Part shown: positions 36,112 to 44,410 of the stretch, in pieces
How positions within the stretch are numbered: the first letter of the stretch is position 1
Layout of the letters: every line of letters begins with the position of its first letter
Assembly (NCBI GenBank): GCA_900318395.1
Contig: ONKL01000022.1
Span: 1-64,000, forward strand
Source: an uncultured Prevotella sp.
Lineage (GTDB): Bacteria > Bacteroidota > Bacteroidia > Bacteroidales > Bacteroidaceae
Length of the DNA stretch: 64,000 bases
Reading direction: 5' to 3'
The notes under the pieces: model-generated
What the model saw: the letters and a program-made list of their open reading frames with translations, nothing else
Told to the model about the DNA's origin: nothing
The model's database searches: none
Program-made: the position numbers and the translations under genes

Positions 36112-36387
36112 TTATTTCATCAAATCGGTTACGTAAGGCAGCAGTGCGATCTGACGGGCACGCTTAACGGCCTGAGCCACGCGACGCTGATACTTCAGAG
36201 ATGTTCCAGTGATGCGGCGGGGAAGAATCTTACCCTGCTCATTGAGGAACTTCTTCAGGAACTCGGGATCCTTGTAGTCAATGTACTTGATACCGCTCTT
36301 CTTGAAACGGCAATACTTCTTCTTCTTCGTGTCGATAGAAGGACTTTGCGCGACGCTTCTCGGCGTACTCTGCAGCATACTTGTCAA
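36112..36387 (-). CDS. rpsR: 30S ribosomal protein S18 with altered N-terminus
   Basis: A small-subunit protein that partners with S6. From [20 protein letters not shown] to the C-terminus it is a normal S18 with the [20 protein letters not shown] block. The first sixteen or so residues ([15 protein letters not shown]) do not look like S18. They are the out-of-frame reading of the end of rpsF, and the gene starts about 110 bp inside rpsF. Normally rpsF ends and rpsR begins separately. Either rpsR uses the ATG at 36387 or 36378 within rpsF, or a short deletion (real or from assembly) removed the rpsF stop and the true rpsR start. Confidence 0.85.
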   Translation of the reverse strand: MTSMLQSTPRSVAQSPSIDTKKKKYCRFKKSGIKYIDYKDPEFLKKFLNEQGKILPRRITGTSLKYQRRVAQAVKRARQIALLPYVTDLMK

Positions 36388-36664
36388 GTTTAACTGTCTG
36401 GAAACGGATTACTTTCTCATCACGACGGAAAGCTGTTTCCAGCGTCTTAATCACTTCTGGCTCAGCCTTGAACTCTATCAGGCAGTAGAAACCTGTAGAC
36501 TTCTTCTGAATAGCATAAGCCATCTTCTTCAATCCCCAGGCCTCTTCGTTGATGATTTCTGCACCCTTATCGGTGAGAACCTTCTTGAATTTTGCGGCCG
36601 TTTCCTTCATCTGTTCATCAGACAAAACGGGAGTTAAAATGAAAACGGTTTCGTATTGATTCAT
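36278..36664 (-). CDS. rpsF: 30S ribosomal protein S6 with altered C-terminus
   Basis: A normal S6 up to about residue 105: [39 protein letters not shown] and [15 protein letters not shown]. After that the chain reads [20 protein letters not shown], which is simply the other reading frame of the S18 coding sequence. The usual Lys-rich end and stop are missing. First gene of rpsF-rpsR-rplI, with a TACCTTTG element about 46 nt upstream. The core fold is complete, so the protein may still work, but the junction near 36350 is abnormal. Confidence 0.88.
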   Translation of the reverse strand: MNQYETVFILTPVLSDEQMKETAAKFKKVLTDKGAEIINEEAWGLKKMAYAIQKKSTGFYCLIEFKAEPEVIKTLETAFRRDEKVIRFQTVKLDKYAAEYAEKRRAKSFYRHEEEEVLPFQEERYQVH

Positions 36665-36710
36665 ACTACGTTAAATAAAAATTAAATTAATGTTTCGCTT
36701 AAAGCGGGTG

Positions 36711-36718
36711 CAAAGGTA
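36711..36718 (-). promoter_or_regulatory. -7 promoter element of rpsF-rpsR-rplI
   Basis: TACCTTTG on the minus strand, 46 nt upstream of rpsF. Confidence 0.65.
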
Positions 36719-36777
36719 CAACTTTTATTGTAGATGGAGATAATTGCCATGAAGATTACCCCAATATTTAACCAAAT

Positions 36778-36954
36778 TTAATACTTTTCTCCGCTTTTCT
36801 GCATCTTAACATGCAACCATACACCTATTATAATAATAAATAGGCCTCCCAGTAACACCAAATTACTGGTTGTCCATCCAAGAATATAGCTAACGATTAA
36901 AAGGATGGCACCAGTAAGTACCAGTGCCAGCCCTATGTTTTGTCTCAGATGCAT
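36778..36954 (-). CDS. small two-helix membrane protein after the response regulator
   Basis: A 58-aa protein. It begins MHLRQNIGLALVLTGAILLI, has two hydrophobic helices (about residues 8-25 and 32-48) separated by the short turn GWTTSN, and ends in a basic tail VKMQKSGEKY. The start codon is 1 nt after the stop of the response regulator, so it is almost certainly the third gene of the two-component operon. It could modulate the sensor kinase in the membrane or be one of its outputs; neither can be told from sequence. Confidence 0.75.
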   Translation of the reverse strand: MHLRQNIGLALVLTGAILLIVSYILGWTTSNLVLLGGLFIIIIGVWLHVKMQKSGEKY

Positions 36955-36955
36955 T

Positions 36956-37654
36956 TTACTCTTCCTCTGGTGTAATCAGCTTATAGCCCTTGCCATGAAT
37001 GTTGATAATCTCAATCTGAGGATCATCCTTAAGATGCTTGCGCAGTTTGGTGATATAAACATCCATCGAGCGGGCATTAAAGTAATTGTCGTCTATCCAG
37101 ATGGTCTTCAATGCGAAGTCGCGTTGAAGAATCTCGTTGGCATGACTGCAGAGCAAGGCCAGCAACTCATTCTCCTTTGTTGTCAGTTTCGTCTGATTAT
37201 CACCTATGATCAACAGTTGCTTCTGTGTATCAAAAGTAAATTTGCCGATATGATAGAGTGTTGACTCTTTGCTCTTCTTACCCTTTGTACGACGGAGAAT
37301 GGCCTCAATACGGAACACAAGCTCTTCCATTGAGAAAGGCTTTGTGATGTAGTCATCAGCTCCCAGTTTGAAACCTTCAAGTATATCCTCTTTCAAAGTC
37401 TTAGCGGTCAGGAAAATGATAGGCACATCAGCATTGGCAGAACGAATCTCCTGAGCCAATGTGAAACCATCCTTCTTAGGCATCATCACGTCGAGTACAC
37501 AAATATCGAATTTTGTCTTGAGGAAAGCCTTGAAGCCAGCCTCACCATCAGCACAGAGTTCTGCAACATAACCCTTAGCCTGCAAATACTCACGAAGCAG
37601 CATTCCGAGATTCTCGTCGTCCTCGCAAAGCAAAATTTTCAATTTTTCTTCCAT
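36956..37654 (-). CDS. rprY: OmpR-family response regulator (RprY-like)
   Basis: A 232-aa transcription regulator. The receiver domain (1-120) has the acidic pocket LLCEDDE, the phospho-acceptor Asp in CVLDVMMPKKDGF (about residue 54) and the Lys in TKPFS. The C-terminal winged helix DNA-binding domain contains LTTKENELLALLCSHANEIL and MDVYITKLRKHLKDDP. It resembles Bacteroides RprY, which regulates stress and envelope-related genes. It is 25 nt downstream of its partner kinase. Confidence 0.93.
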   Translation of the reverse strand: MEEKLKILLCEDDENLGMLLREYLQAKGYVAELCADGEAGFKAFLKTKFDICVLDVMMPKKDGFTLAQEIRSANADVPIIFLTAKTLKEDILEGFKLGADDYITKPFSMEELVFRIEAILRRTKGKKSKESTLYHIGKFTFDTQKQLLIIGDNQTKLTTKENELLALLCSHANEILQRDFALKTIWIDDNYFNARSMDVYITKLRKHLKDDPQIEIINIHGKGYKLITPEEE

Positions 37655-37679
37655 AATCGTTTCTTATTGATTGTTATTA

Positions 37680-39242
37680 CTATGAATTATCTTCTTCCAG
37701 GATAGGCAACGACACCGTAAAGGTCGTACCCTTACCCAGTTCACTTTCACATTTGATTTCACCTTCATGCAAGGTGATAATTTTCTTCACATAAGCCAGA
37801 CCGAGACCAAAACCTTTCACATCATGCACATTACCTGTATGAACGCGGTAGAACTTGTCAAATATCTTCTTGACATTCTCTTTTTTGATTCCCAGACCAG
37901 TATCACGAATACTGAAGCACAAATGGCCCTTGTCATTCCAAGTCTTGATATAGATATCGAGGGGCTGCTCTGGCTTGCGATATTTCACTGCATTGTCCAT
38001 CAGGTTTGTGATGGCATTCTGGAAATGCACCTCATCCACGAAGATGGCTGAATCTACGGCCTCAATCTCTGTGTAGATCTTTCCTCCCGTATGCTCTACT
38101 CTCAGAGAGAAACTCGACGCGACTGTCTCCAACAACTCATTGAGATCCAGCTCCTTTTTCTTAAAAGTCGCCGTCTGTTTGTCGAACATTGACATCTGCA
38201 GAACTCTTTCCACAAGGAAACGAAGGCGTTTTGATTCGTCATTGATGACTCCACCTAAATGAGATAGCATCGATGGACTCTTTGTTACCGAGTCATCGCT
38301 CAACATCTGAGCAGCCAGCGAGATACTTGAGATAGGAGTCTTCAGCTCATGGGTCATATTATTAATGAAGTCATTCTTAATCTCATTATAGCGCTTCTGG
38401 CGGAACACGACCACAATCGTAAAAATAAACGTAATCAGCAAGACTACCGTAAACACCATTGCCGGAATCATAAACCTGACACTTGAGAAGATATAGGATC
38501 CCATATCAGGAAAATGAATTTTAACGACACCCATTTTCGATGATGGGTCATTACGGAACAATGTCTGCTTATAGGTATACTCCTCCCCTTCGTCTGTATA
38601 ATCAGGACAACGATAGATTTCACGCCCATCAGCAGTCTCTACTCGGAAATGGTAGGGAATATTGATACCGTTATTCAGCAGTTCGGCTCGGATATCCTGA
38701 TCCAGCAACTTGAAATTGATACGCTCTTTCAACGGTTTGTCAGAAGCTGTATACAGAATATTATAGACAACCTCATCAAGAAGCGCTTTCTGATATACAT
38801 AACGATTGCGGACGATTTCCTGCAAAGACTTTGAGGCCTCCGAAATCGAGTTCTTATCTGTCCGCAGAATCATCGCTTTTGGCACGTTCGCCGGCTTGAT
38901 GGCAAAAGTCTTCAGTTCAAAACTTGAATAAACCGTCCCATCATCGGCTGCCACAGCGAATTGATGGCTATGCTTGATTGTCCCGTCAAGACCATCGATC
39001 ATCATGGAATCCTGTTTGAAGGCCTTACGCTCTGTCTCTTTCACATCTTTCTCCAGATAGCGCAAAGTCTCATTCATTTCCAAATTACGCGAAGCCTGAT
39101 ATAGACTGCGGTTCACAGACTCATCGAATTGTTCCTTCTTCATTTTCGCCATCTCTTCGATATACGAAATCTGCAGAAGAAGGAGTCCCACAAACGAGAG
39201 TCCCATGACTATTGCTATGATCCAAATTGTACTTTTCTTCAT
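37680..39242 (-). CDS. rprX: sensor histidine kinase (RprX-like)
   Basis: A 520-aa membrane kinase: N-terminal helix (about 5-25, IIAIVMGLSFVGLLLLQI), a periplasmic sensor of about 240 residues, and a second helix (about 263-288). The H-box MTHELKTPISSISLAAQM holds the phosphorylated His, and the ATPase domain has NAITNLMDNAVKY (N box), IRDTGLGIKKEN and GFGLGLAYVKKI. It pairs with the adjacent RprY-like regulator. A TACCTTTG element lies only 8 nt before the ATG, suggesting a nearly leaderless mRNA. Confidence 0.93.
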   Translation of the reverse strand: MKKSTIWIIAIVMGLSFVGLLLLQISYIEEMAKMKKEQFDESVNRSLYQASRNLEMNETLRYLEKDVKETERKAFKQDSMMIDGLDGTIKHSHQFAVAADDGTVYSSFELKTFAIKPANVPKAMILRTDKNSISEASKSLQEIVRNRYVYQKALLDEVVYNILYTASDKPLKERINFKLLDQDIRAELLNNGINIPYHFRVETADGREIYRCPDYTDEGEEYTYKQTLFRNDPSSKMGVVKIHFPDMGSYIFSSVRFMIPAMVFTVVLLITFIFTIVVVFRQKRYNEIKNDFINNMTHELKTPISSISLAAQMLSDDSVTKSPSMLSHLGGVINDESKRLRFLVERVLQMSMFDKQTATFKKKELDLNELLETVASSFSLRVEHTGGKIYTEIEAVDSAIFVDEVHFQNAITNLMDNAVKYRKPEQPLDIYIKTWNDKGHLCFSIRDTGLGIKKENVKKIFDKFYRVHTGNVHDVKGFGLGLAYVKKIITLHEGEIKCESELGKGTTFTVSLPILEEDNS

Positions 39243-39250
39243 ATCATCGG

Positions 39251-39258
39251 CAAAGGTA
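39251..39258 (-). promoter_or_regulatory. -7 promoter element directly before rprX
   Basis: TACCTTTG on the minus strand, only 8 nt from the start codon at 39242. Confidence 0.55.
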
Positions 39259-39379
39259 ACAGATTTCTTAAAGAGATACGTTTGTTATGTTAATAAAATT
39301 GCCATAATTTAAAGTATTTAACACAATCAGTTATTTTTGATTGAATATTTGCAATCAAAAAAAACATGCAATAAAAAAG

Positions 39380-39412
39380 AAGTGCACACGAGGGCAGACC
39401 TCCTGTGCACTT
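39380..39412 (-). terminator. terminator after the M15 peptidase gene
   Basis: AAGTGCACA (39380-39388) pairs perfectly with TGTGCACTT (39404-39412), with an inner GAGG/CCTC helix. A run of T follows on the minus strand. The 170-nt gap 39243-39417 holds nothing else. Confidence 0.8.
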
Positions 39413-39417
39413 TTCTA

Positions 39418-40068
39418 TCACGCTTTCAGGAACTCGATGCGCCTGCGGTTATCCTTAGGCTTCACAGCGAAGTGCAGCCAGCAGACGTTGCCATGTTGCT
39501 CTAATAGCAATTCGTCAAATTCCTGCCTCGTCCCATCAGCGATATCCAGCAGTATCGAGGCGTAACGGATCATCTGCTCTTTGCCCGCGCAGCGGATATC
39601 CACTGCGCACCCTGAAAGATGATTAGACGTCTTAGCCCCACCCGCGAGCAGATTCACCTCCGGCGACCTATACCCCGAATTAATAATAATCGGCTCCTCA
39701 GGCGCGGCCCCCAGGTCTGGCACCAAAGTGGAACCCGCAGGCCTCGGGTCTGGCGCCAAAGTGGAACCCGCAGGCCTCGGGTCTGGCGCCAAAGTGGAAC
39801 CCGCAGGCCTCGGGTCTGGCGCCAAAGTACAGTCGCCTGCGACTTTACTTTGGGGCCTGACCCCAGTGTGCCTGACCCCAGTGTGCACATACAACATATT
39901 ATAGCTATAACGCAGATCTTCGAGCCAGTTCTCGCAGATACGTTTCAGATTCTCAATAGCCGTATGGCTGGGAATATTATACACCTCAGGGTGATTACTC
40001 TTTGTGAGCTCTCCCAACGAAAAGTGTTGGGAGAGTTTCATGTTCTTATTGATACTTACTTGTTCCAT
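39418..40068 (-). CDS. M15 family peptidase with an in-frame repeat insert
   Basis: A 216-aa zinc peptidase of the Peptidase_M15A/3 group (D-Ala-D-Ala or endolysin-like). N-terminal block: KLSQHFSLGELTKSNHPEVYNIP. C-terminal block: IIINSGYRSPEVNLLAGGAK, then SNHLSGCAVDI with the metal-binding His/Asp, and CWLHFAV. Between them, residues about 62-118 are not part of the fold. They include three tandem 11-aa units STLAPDPRPAG encoded by 33-bp repeats (39714-39812) plus the arms of a GC-rich palindrome. The gene follows the VirE-type primase and precedes a terminator. Without a signal peptide it would need a holin-like route or act after lysis, as phage endolysins do. Confidence 0.85.
   Translation of the reverse strand: MEQVSINKNMKLSQHFSLGELTKSNHPEVYNIPSHTAIENLKRICENWLEDLRYSYNMLYVHTGVRHTGVRPQSKVAGDCTLAPDPRPAGSTLAPDPRPAGSTLAPDPRPAGSTLVPDLGAAPEEPIIINSGYRSPEVNLLAGGAKTSNHLSGCAVDIRCAGKEQMIRYASILLDIADGTRQEFDELLLEQHGNVCWLHFAVKPKDNRRRIEFLKA
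39714..39872. repeat. GC-rich palindromic repeat, copy 2, with 33-bp tandem units
   Basis: Three 33-bp units (39714-39746, 39747-39779, 39780-39812; the second and third identical) run into a palindrome with arms 39812-39836 and 39839-39863. It lies wholly within the M15 peptidase reading frame; 33 bp is eleven codons, so expansion keeps the frame. Confidence 0.9.
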
Positions 40069-40076
40069 ATATTAAA

Positions 40077-40118
40077 AACCTTTAAGTCAAGTTTGCAAAA
40101 GTGCAAAACTGCAAAAAC
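40077..40118. repeat. 8-nt iterons, single arm upstream of the M15 gene
   Basis: The 32 nt at 40077-40108 match 53093-53124 at 30 positions, in the same orientation. Iterons TGCAAAAG, TGCAAAAC and TGCAAAAAC are visible. It sits between the primase stop and the M15 start. Confidence 0.8.
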
Positions 40119-40130
40119 TGCACCTCACCT

Positions 40131-42722
40131 TTACGGCAGTTCCTGAACCAATTTCCGATAGACACCATAGCTCAGTTTTTCTATGAGACCATCGGCTTTC
40201 AGGCGCTTCAGAGCACGCGATGTTGCCGAGTCATTTGTACTGAAACAGTCCTTAAACTGCTGCGTCTTAAACTCGTCGGGCAACTTTCGGAAACATTCAT
40301 CATAGCGGGTAGTACGGCGACGCTGCACGAACTCTTTGTTCTGGTCGGCGAAGTAGTTAAATGCCATTTCGCCAAAGAAGAACTGCTGGCAGCGGTACTG
40401 AATCTCCATAGCCAGTCGGCACAAACGGCGGTCTCTGTCGTCTATCGTCAGTGTCCTGTGCTCCTGCCACTCATCCCAATGGCGCATCAGGATGAAGGGT
40501 AGAGAGATGCCTATGCCGTAGTACGGAATTCGCTTCAGCAAAGTTCTGTCAGCCTTATCCGCATTAAACTCAGCAATCTCCAAATGGCTGGTCTGCCACT
40601 CGTAGGTCTCATCGTTCAGCGGTTCTATAGGCAATTCCCCCTCTACCTTGTCGAGTCGGTAAGCCCACGTCTTCAACGTCTCGTCCTGGTCATCCTGCAA
40701 CTCCTGATGCCGTTTTGCCGTACCCTTGTCGGGCAGGGGTATCACAGCCAGTCGCGTGCTCAGACCTGTACCAAAATTCCTTTGTGAGACCTTGCGATGT
40801 AGGGCATAAGGTGTCCCTGTATATACAAAGTTCCAAAAAACCTTGAACATCGCTGTGACACTTTCCGAATTGGCATACATCTGGCCATCCGTCTCGTTGT
40901 GGTACGACTTGATTTCCAGAATCTCACGATCCTTGTAGTCGCCGCCCTTGTTCTGACGGGTCACGTTGTCAAGCTCAGCATCAAACGAGAACATGTGAAG
41001 ATTCAAGGGCTGTCCCTGAACCGTCTCGACAGCCGCCATCATATGACGGATAAACTCACCCGTAGCCGTTCTTGCAGGATGCACCCTGATGCCCACAACG
41101 GGCTTCTTCAGCGCCTCACCCTTCTGGGCCTTTGTCGAGGTGCTGCGTTCCGTTCGACCTTCCTTGTAGCGGTTCACCGCTTCGATCAGACCTTGATCGG
41201 ACTGAATCATCGGGTCGCAGATCTTGAAGTAAAACTTCTCAATCACGTTCTTACCAGCTCCCGGGTCGCCAATGATGAAGATGCAATAGTTCAATCTACG
41301 CACAATCTCCGGCTCATACCAGAAGTGATACCACGAGCGGGTCATCAGCGTACCAAACATAGCAGCAGAGGAGAAACACACCGCAGGCAACTTGTGCGGA
41401 TGCACATTCAGGAACAGCTCCTTCAAGCAGGGGTAATACTCTGCCATCTCCAGCAGCTCCTCTGCCCACTTATCCAGCGGCAGCACTCCGTAAACGTCGT
41501 TGTCAGCACTCGGGGACTGACCCAGCTGTGCGGAACTTGTGGAGCACTGGGGGGCTGTCCCCTGTGTGCTGGCCCCGCTTTTCCGTAGAGCCTCCATCAC
41601 CTCCTCTGGCTTCTTCTGCTTATACCGCCAGCCCATAATCGAACTGACTGTTCCAGCCACATCCTCACCCTCGGAAGCAAGTTCTTGCACCCAGGGCAAC
41701 GTCATCACCACCTCGGTAATCTTGGTAGGATTCTTACCAATCAAGTATCGAAGATGATCCGTCAGCTCCACCAGCGTGTCGTGTCGATGATTGGCGAGGT
41801 TCCTGCCCTCCATCCAAGCCTCGATGATTTTCTGGATCGGCACATCATTGTACTTGACGCTGGGGTCAGGCCCCAAAGTCAAGTCCTTTACTTCGGGGCC
41901 TGGCCCCAGAGTAAAGTTTTCCTTCGTACTCTGTGAATGACCGTCTCGATATAGAGCATCATATCGCTCACCAAACGCCTTGTTCTCATACGTAAACAGT
42001 TTTTCTTCGTTAATCAATAAAATGTCCTCACGTGTAGTCAAAAAGGCACCCCTCGAAGCGTCGCGGCAAACAGAGTCAGGCGTCAGGCCGAACTTCTCAC
42101 CTCCAAGTTTCTCTGCAAAAACCTTCTGATTGTCAATCAGATTGTATTGCGGGTCGGCAATGAAGATGACCTTCAGCCCATGTCCCGACGGTGTGACGTA
42201 AACCAGCAACACACGAGTTTTGTCCTCGTCGCTAAGCAACGAGTAGGCTTCAGCCCAAACCTCCCTGACATCGCCCTCAATGTGGTCAAAGTCTATCACA
42301 CACAACCCGTTCAGCCTGCATGCCGCCTGCTTTCTCCAGCAACCCAGTTTACCGCTTGCAGAAACGGTCTCGATATAGGTTGCAATGAAAATCACAAACG
42401 GCAGCGACTTCTTCAGAGAGTCGCAATAGGTCTGGAGCTTCTTCTCTGGTGTGAGAGCCTTAAACACCTCACCCTTCGTCTTACCTCCAGCCACACGCTT
42501 CTTGCTCGCCTCCTGACCTTGGCAGAACTTCTGAAAATTCTCGTCCCCGGTCCACTGCGCCAACAACTCCGCATCCCCCTCAAGAATGGAGGGCAGTGCC
42601 TCCCTGAGCTTACGGTGTTGAGTCGTAAGCCACTTAGTCTGGGCACTGTCCACCAAACTGTTGAAGACTGCAGCGGTCACTATGGCTGTGGGCAAATCGA
42701 ATCGCTGTTGATTACAAAACAT
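40131..42722 (-). CDS. VirE/DUF3987-type primase-helicase protein
   Basis: An 863-aa replication-type protein. The N-terminal VirE_N/BT4734-like domain includes GLCVIDFDHIEGDVREVW and VTPSGHGLKVIFIAD. The central DUF3987 ATPase domain has a Walker A IIGDPGAGKNVIEKF and the block FSFDAELDNVTRQNKGGDY. The C-terminus is a winged helix-like region ending LIEKLSYGVYRKL. Residues about 272-287 (TLGPGPEVKDLTLGPDPSVK) come from an in-frame GC-rich palindromic repeat, in the linker between domains. Related proteins occur in Bacteroidales mobile elements and near capsule loci. It is the fifth gene of the operon led by the KilAC-domain gene. Confidence 0.85.
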   Translation of the reverse strand: MFCNQQRFDLPTAIVTAAVFNSLVDSAQTKWLTTQHRKLREALPSILEGDAELLAQWTGDENFQKFCQGQEASKKRVAGGKTKGEVFKALTPEKKLQTYCDSLKKSLPFVIFIATYIETVSASGKLGCWRKQAACRLNGLCVIDFDHIEGDVREVWAEAYSLLSDEDKTRVLLVYVTPSGHGLKVIFIADPQYNLIDNQKVFAEKLGGEKFGLTPDSVCRDASRGAFLTTREDILLINEEKLFTYENKAFGERYDALYRDGHSQSTKENFTLGPGPEVKDLTLGPDPSVKYNDVPIQKIIEAWMEGRNLANHRHDTLVELTDHLRYLIGKNPTKITEVVMTLPWVQELASEGEDVAGTVSSIMGWRYKQKKPEEVMEALRKSGASTQGTAPQCSTSSAQLGQSPSADNDVYGVLPLDKWAEELLEMAEYYPCLKELFLNVHPHKLPAVCFSSAAMFGTLMTRSWYHFWYEPEIVRRLNYCIFIIGDPGAGKNVIEKFYFKICDPMIQSDQGLIEAVNRYKEGRTERSTSTKAQKGEALKKPVVGIRVHPARTATGEFIRHMMAAVETVQGQPLNLHMFSFDAELDNVTRQNKGGDYKDREILEIKSYHNETDGQMYANSESVTAMFKVFWNFVYTGTPYALHRKVSQRNFGTGLSTRLAVIPLPDKGTAKRHQELQDDQDETLKTWAYRLDKVEGELPIEPLNDETYEWQTSHLEIAEFNADKADRTLLKRIPYYGIGISLPFILMRHWDEWQEHRTLTIDDRDRRLCRLAMEIQYRCQQFFFGEMAFNYFADQNKEFVQRRRTTRYDECFRKLPDEFKTQQFKDCFSTNDSATSRALKRLKADGLIEKLSYGVYRKLVQELP
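41860..41909. repeat. GC-rich palindromic repeat, copy 3, inside the primase gene
   Basis: An imperfect palindrome with CTGGGGTCAGGCCCC on one side and GGGGCCTGGCCCCAG on the other, with CAAAGTCAAG/CTTTACTTC arms. It lies in the reading frame of the primase gene. Confidence 0.8.
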
Positions 42723-43213
42723 TTGTCAATCTTGCTTGTCAGGTTGTACAGCTCTCTCCTTACGTCTATCAGTCCTTTAGCCTCGAATGTGAGCCAGGCC
42801 ACCACCTTGTGCTCCTTTGCCGCAAAGCGCACCTTTACGCAGGGTTCATCCAACAGGAACTCCCCCTCCAGCAACTGCGGCTCCTCAATCTGAATGTCCT
42901 TCGTCAGCTTCGCCAGCTCCTTGTGAAAGAAGGCAGCCTTATCCGGCACGTTCTCAGGACACTTCAACTCAATACAAGTCAGCGGATTCTTACCATTGGT
43001 AACGTACCGCTTACTCTTACCCACCTTCTTCACGTCTTTTTGTGACGGCTCTCCCTGAGCCTGTGGGTCAACCTCAATCGAACCGTCATCATAGATGCGG
43101 GTGTTCGACTTAAACGACTTCTGCAGCTTCCTGCGTGAAGAACTCTTAACTCTTAATTCTTCACTCTTAACTTGATTCATCTCTTCCATAAGTTCAAGAT
43201 ATTCTAAAGTCAT
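42680..43213 (-). CDS. hypothetical protein upstream of the primase
   Basis: A 177-aa cytosolic protein, not recognised. Residues about 12-26 (NQVKSEELRVKSSSRR) are encoded by a heptamer repeat tract at 43141-43174 and are probably not part of the fold. The rest includes a Lys-rich segment and CIELKCPENVPDKAAFFHKE, LDEPCVKVRFAAKEHKVVAW and a C-terminal CFVINSDSICPQP. Its 3' end overlaps the primase start by 43 bp and its start overlaps the preceding gene's stop by 4 bp, so translation is coupled. A role with the primase is inferred from position. Confidence 0.65.
   Translation of the reverse strand: MTLEYLELMEEMNQVKSEELRVKSSSRRKLQKSFKSNTRIYDDGSIEVDPQAQGEPSQKDVKKVGKSKRYVTNGKNPLTCIELKCPENVPDKAAFFHKELAKLTKDIQIEEPQLLEGEFLLDEPCVKVRFAAKEHKVVAWLTFEAKGLIDVRRELYNLTSKIDKCFVINSDSICPQP
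43141..43174 (-). repeat. heptamer repeat tract inside a coding sequence
   Basis: Four to five near-copies of AACTCTT (plus strand), period 7, in frame within the gene at 42680-43213. Confidence 0.65.
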
Positions 43214-43503
43214 ACCATCCCAATCTTATCCACGTAAATCGTAGTAGCCTGCATAGCCTCACCGGTCTGCTGCGAGTTCCACTCACGAACCACCATAGAG
43301 CACTGCACCTTGTACTGGTGCTGAGGGTCGAACTTCGGACAATTCACAGCTCTTTCGCCCGTGATTTCTCCGAGGAAAGAATCCGTACCGTCCGTCAACT
43401 TGAGCATCACAGAGTTAATCACCTTCTGCTCGCCCGTCTTCTTGTCGGTGTACTGACGAGTGATCAGTCCCGACTGATTCAAAATTCTTACTGTTGCTTC
43501 CAT
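43210..43503 (-). CDS. small OB-fold-like hypothetical protein
   Basis: A 97-aa protein beginning MEATVRILNQSGLITRQYTD, with alternating strands (VINSVMLKLTDGTDSFLGEI, YKVQCSMVVREWNS) and ending TTIYVDKIGMV. The pattern of short beta strands resembles single-strand DNA-binding or DUF3127-like OB folds, which would fit a replication operon, but no motif proves it. It overlaps the next gene by 4 bp and lies 47 nt after the previous one. Confidence 0.6.
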   Translation of the reverse strand: MEATVRILNQSGLITRQYTDKKTGEQKVINSVMLKLTDGTDSFLGEITGERAVNCPKFDPQHQYKVQCSMVVREWNSQQTGEAMQATTIYVDKIGMV

Positions 43504-43550
43504 TCCTTTAAACAGTTAATGAATTCAATCTTATCCTTCTGTCTTCTTCC

Positions 43551-43823
43551 TTACTTCAAACCTTGCATCATCGCCTTTGCTTGGATTTCAGCCTCCAGCA
43601 GGGAGATGAATTTATTCAGTGCGTCCTTATGACCTGCCGCCATCTGAGCGTCCACCACGTCGAACACCGTCTTTGCCAGCGCATACAGCGCCACCATTGC
43701 CGATTCCTCGCCAGCGGCCTCCTCCACTATTTTCAGCGACAGCTTGCGGCTCAGTTCGTCACTCTTCGTCATAATCGCATTCACACGATGGAACATAGCC
43801 ATCATTTTCTTTTCTTTCTTCAT
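43551..43823 (-). CDS. small helical hypothetical protein
   Basis: A 90-aa protein predicted all-helical (AIMTKSDELSRKLSLKIVEE, AMVALYALAKTVFDVVDAQM). It starts with Met-Lys-rich sequence and has no catalytic signature. It lies between the KilAC-domain gene (16 nt) and the OB-fold-like gene (47 nt) in one operon. Function unknown. Confidence 0.6.
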   Translation of the reverse strand: MKKEKKMMAMFHRVNAIMTKSDELSRKLSLKIVEEAAGEESAMVALYALAKTVFDVVDAQMAAGHKDALNKFISLLEAEIQAKAMMQGLK

Positions 43824-43839
43824 ATTGCTTTTGTTGTTT

Positions 43840-44247
43840 TTAAATGTCCTTGCCTTTTCCTTTTATCAAACTCCTTATAAATTCCAGACCTTTTTGAGTC
43901 CAGACGAGATAGGTCTGACGTTTCTTTTTCCCGTCCTTCGTTGAGTAGTAGATGAAGAGCCTGTCGTGCGTCAGCCCCAGCCCCTCGTATTGGGGTGTGA
44001 GCCTGTACTGACCTTGCTTCCACCGTTGGATACCCATATCGCGGAGAAAAGAGTTCAGGTCTCTGGCTTCCATATCCAGCTCCCTGGCAATCTCCGTCAC
44101 GGTCAGGCATCCGTTGTCACCTTGGTTTTCGCGCTGCAGGGTATGCCCCACGATGCGCTCCGCCTCATTCATCACGTCGTCGTCCGTCACCAACAGGTGT
44201 CGCACGGCACGACGCATCAAATCCTTATTTTGTTGTTCTTGTTTCAT
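43840..44247 (-). CDS. KilAC (phage antirepressor C-terminal) domain protein
   Basis: A 135-aa DNA-binding protein starting at 44247 (AAAGGA lies just upstream; the open frame's earlier start at 44280 has no support). The C-terminal 85 residues match the phage antirepressor KilAC domain: LTVTEIARELDMEARDLNSF, LRDMGIQRWKQGQYRL and the hallmark VWTQKGLEFIRSL. It is the first gene of a minus-strand operon that continues into the primase. A phage or satellite origin is suggested by this domain. It may act as the regulator of the operon. Confidence 0.8.
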   Translation of the reverse strand: MKQEQQNKDLMRRAVRHLLVTDDDVMNEAERIVGHTLQRENQGDNGCLTVTEIARELDMEARDLNSFLRDMGIQRWKQGQYRLTPQYEGLGLTHDRLFIYYSTKDGKKKRQTYLVWTQKGLEFIRSLIKGKGKDI

Positions 44248-44365
44248 ATCCTTTAAATTTAAATTAATGTACGCATACATGCGTGTGTGTACGTGTGTAA
44301 GTGTGTAAGTGTCAACATGTCAAACAGCGCCGCAATCTTTCCCCTTCCAGGATTGGATTGCAGTG

Positions 44366-44373
44366 CAAAGGTA
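44366..44373 (-). promoter_or_regulatory. -7 promoter element of the KilAC-primase operon
   Basis: TACCTTTG on the minus strand, about 119 nt upstream of the KilAC-domain gene and just downstream (in transcription sense) of the inverted repeats at 44411-44510. Confidence 0.6.
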
Positions 44374-44410
44374 CAACAAATATACTATTGAATATCAGGT
44401 GCTTATACAG

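Noticed and set aside
39714..39812. 33-bp tandem repeats as a possible CRISPR array
   Set aside because: The repeats are contiguous without spacers, lie inside a reading frame and no cas genes are present.
40101..40502. Plus-strand ORF overlapping the primase 3' end
   Set aside because: Shadow of the primase gene; no promoter or ribosome-binding site.
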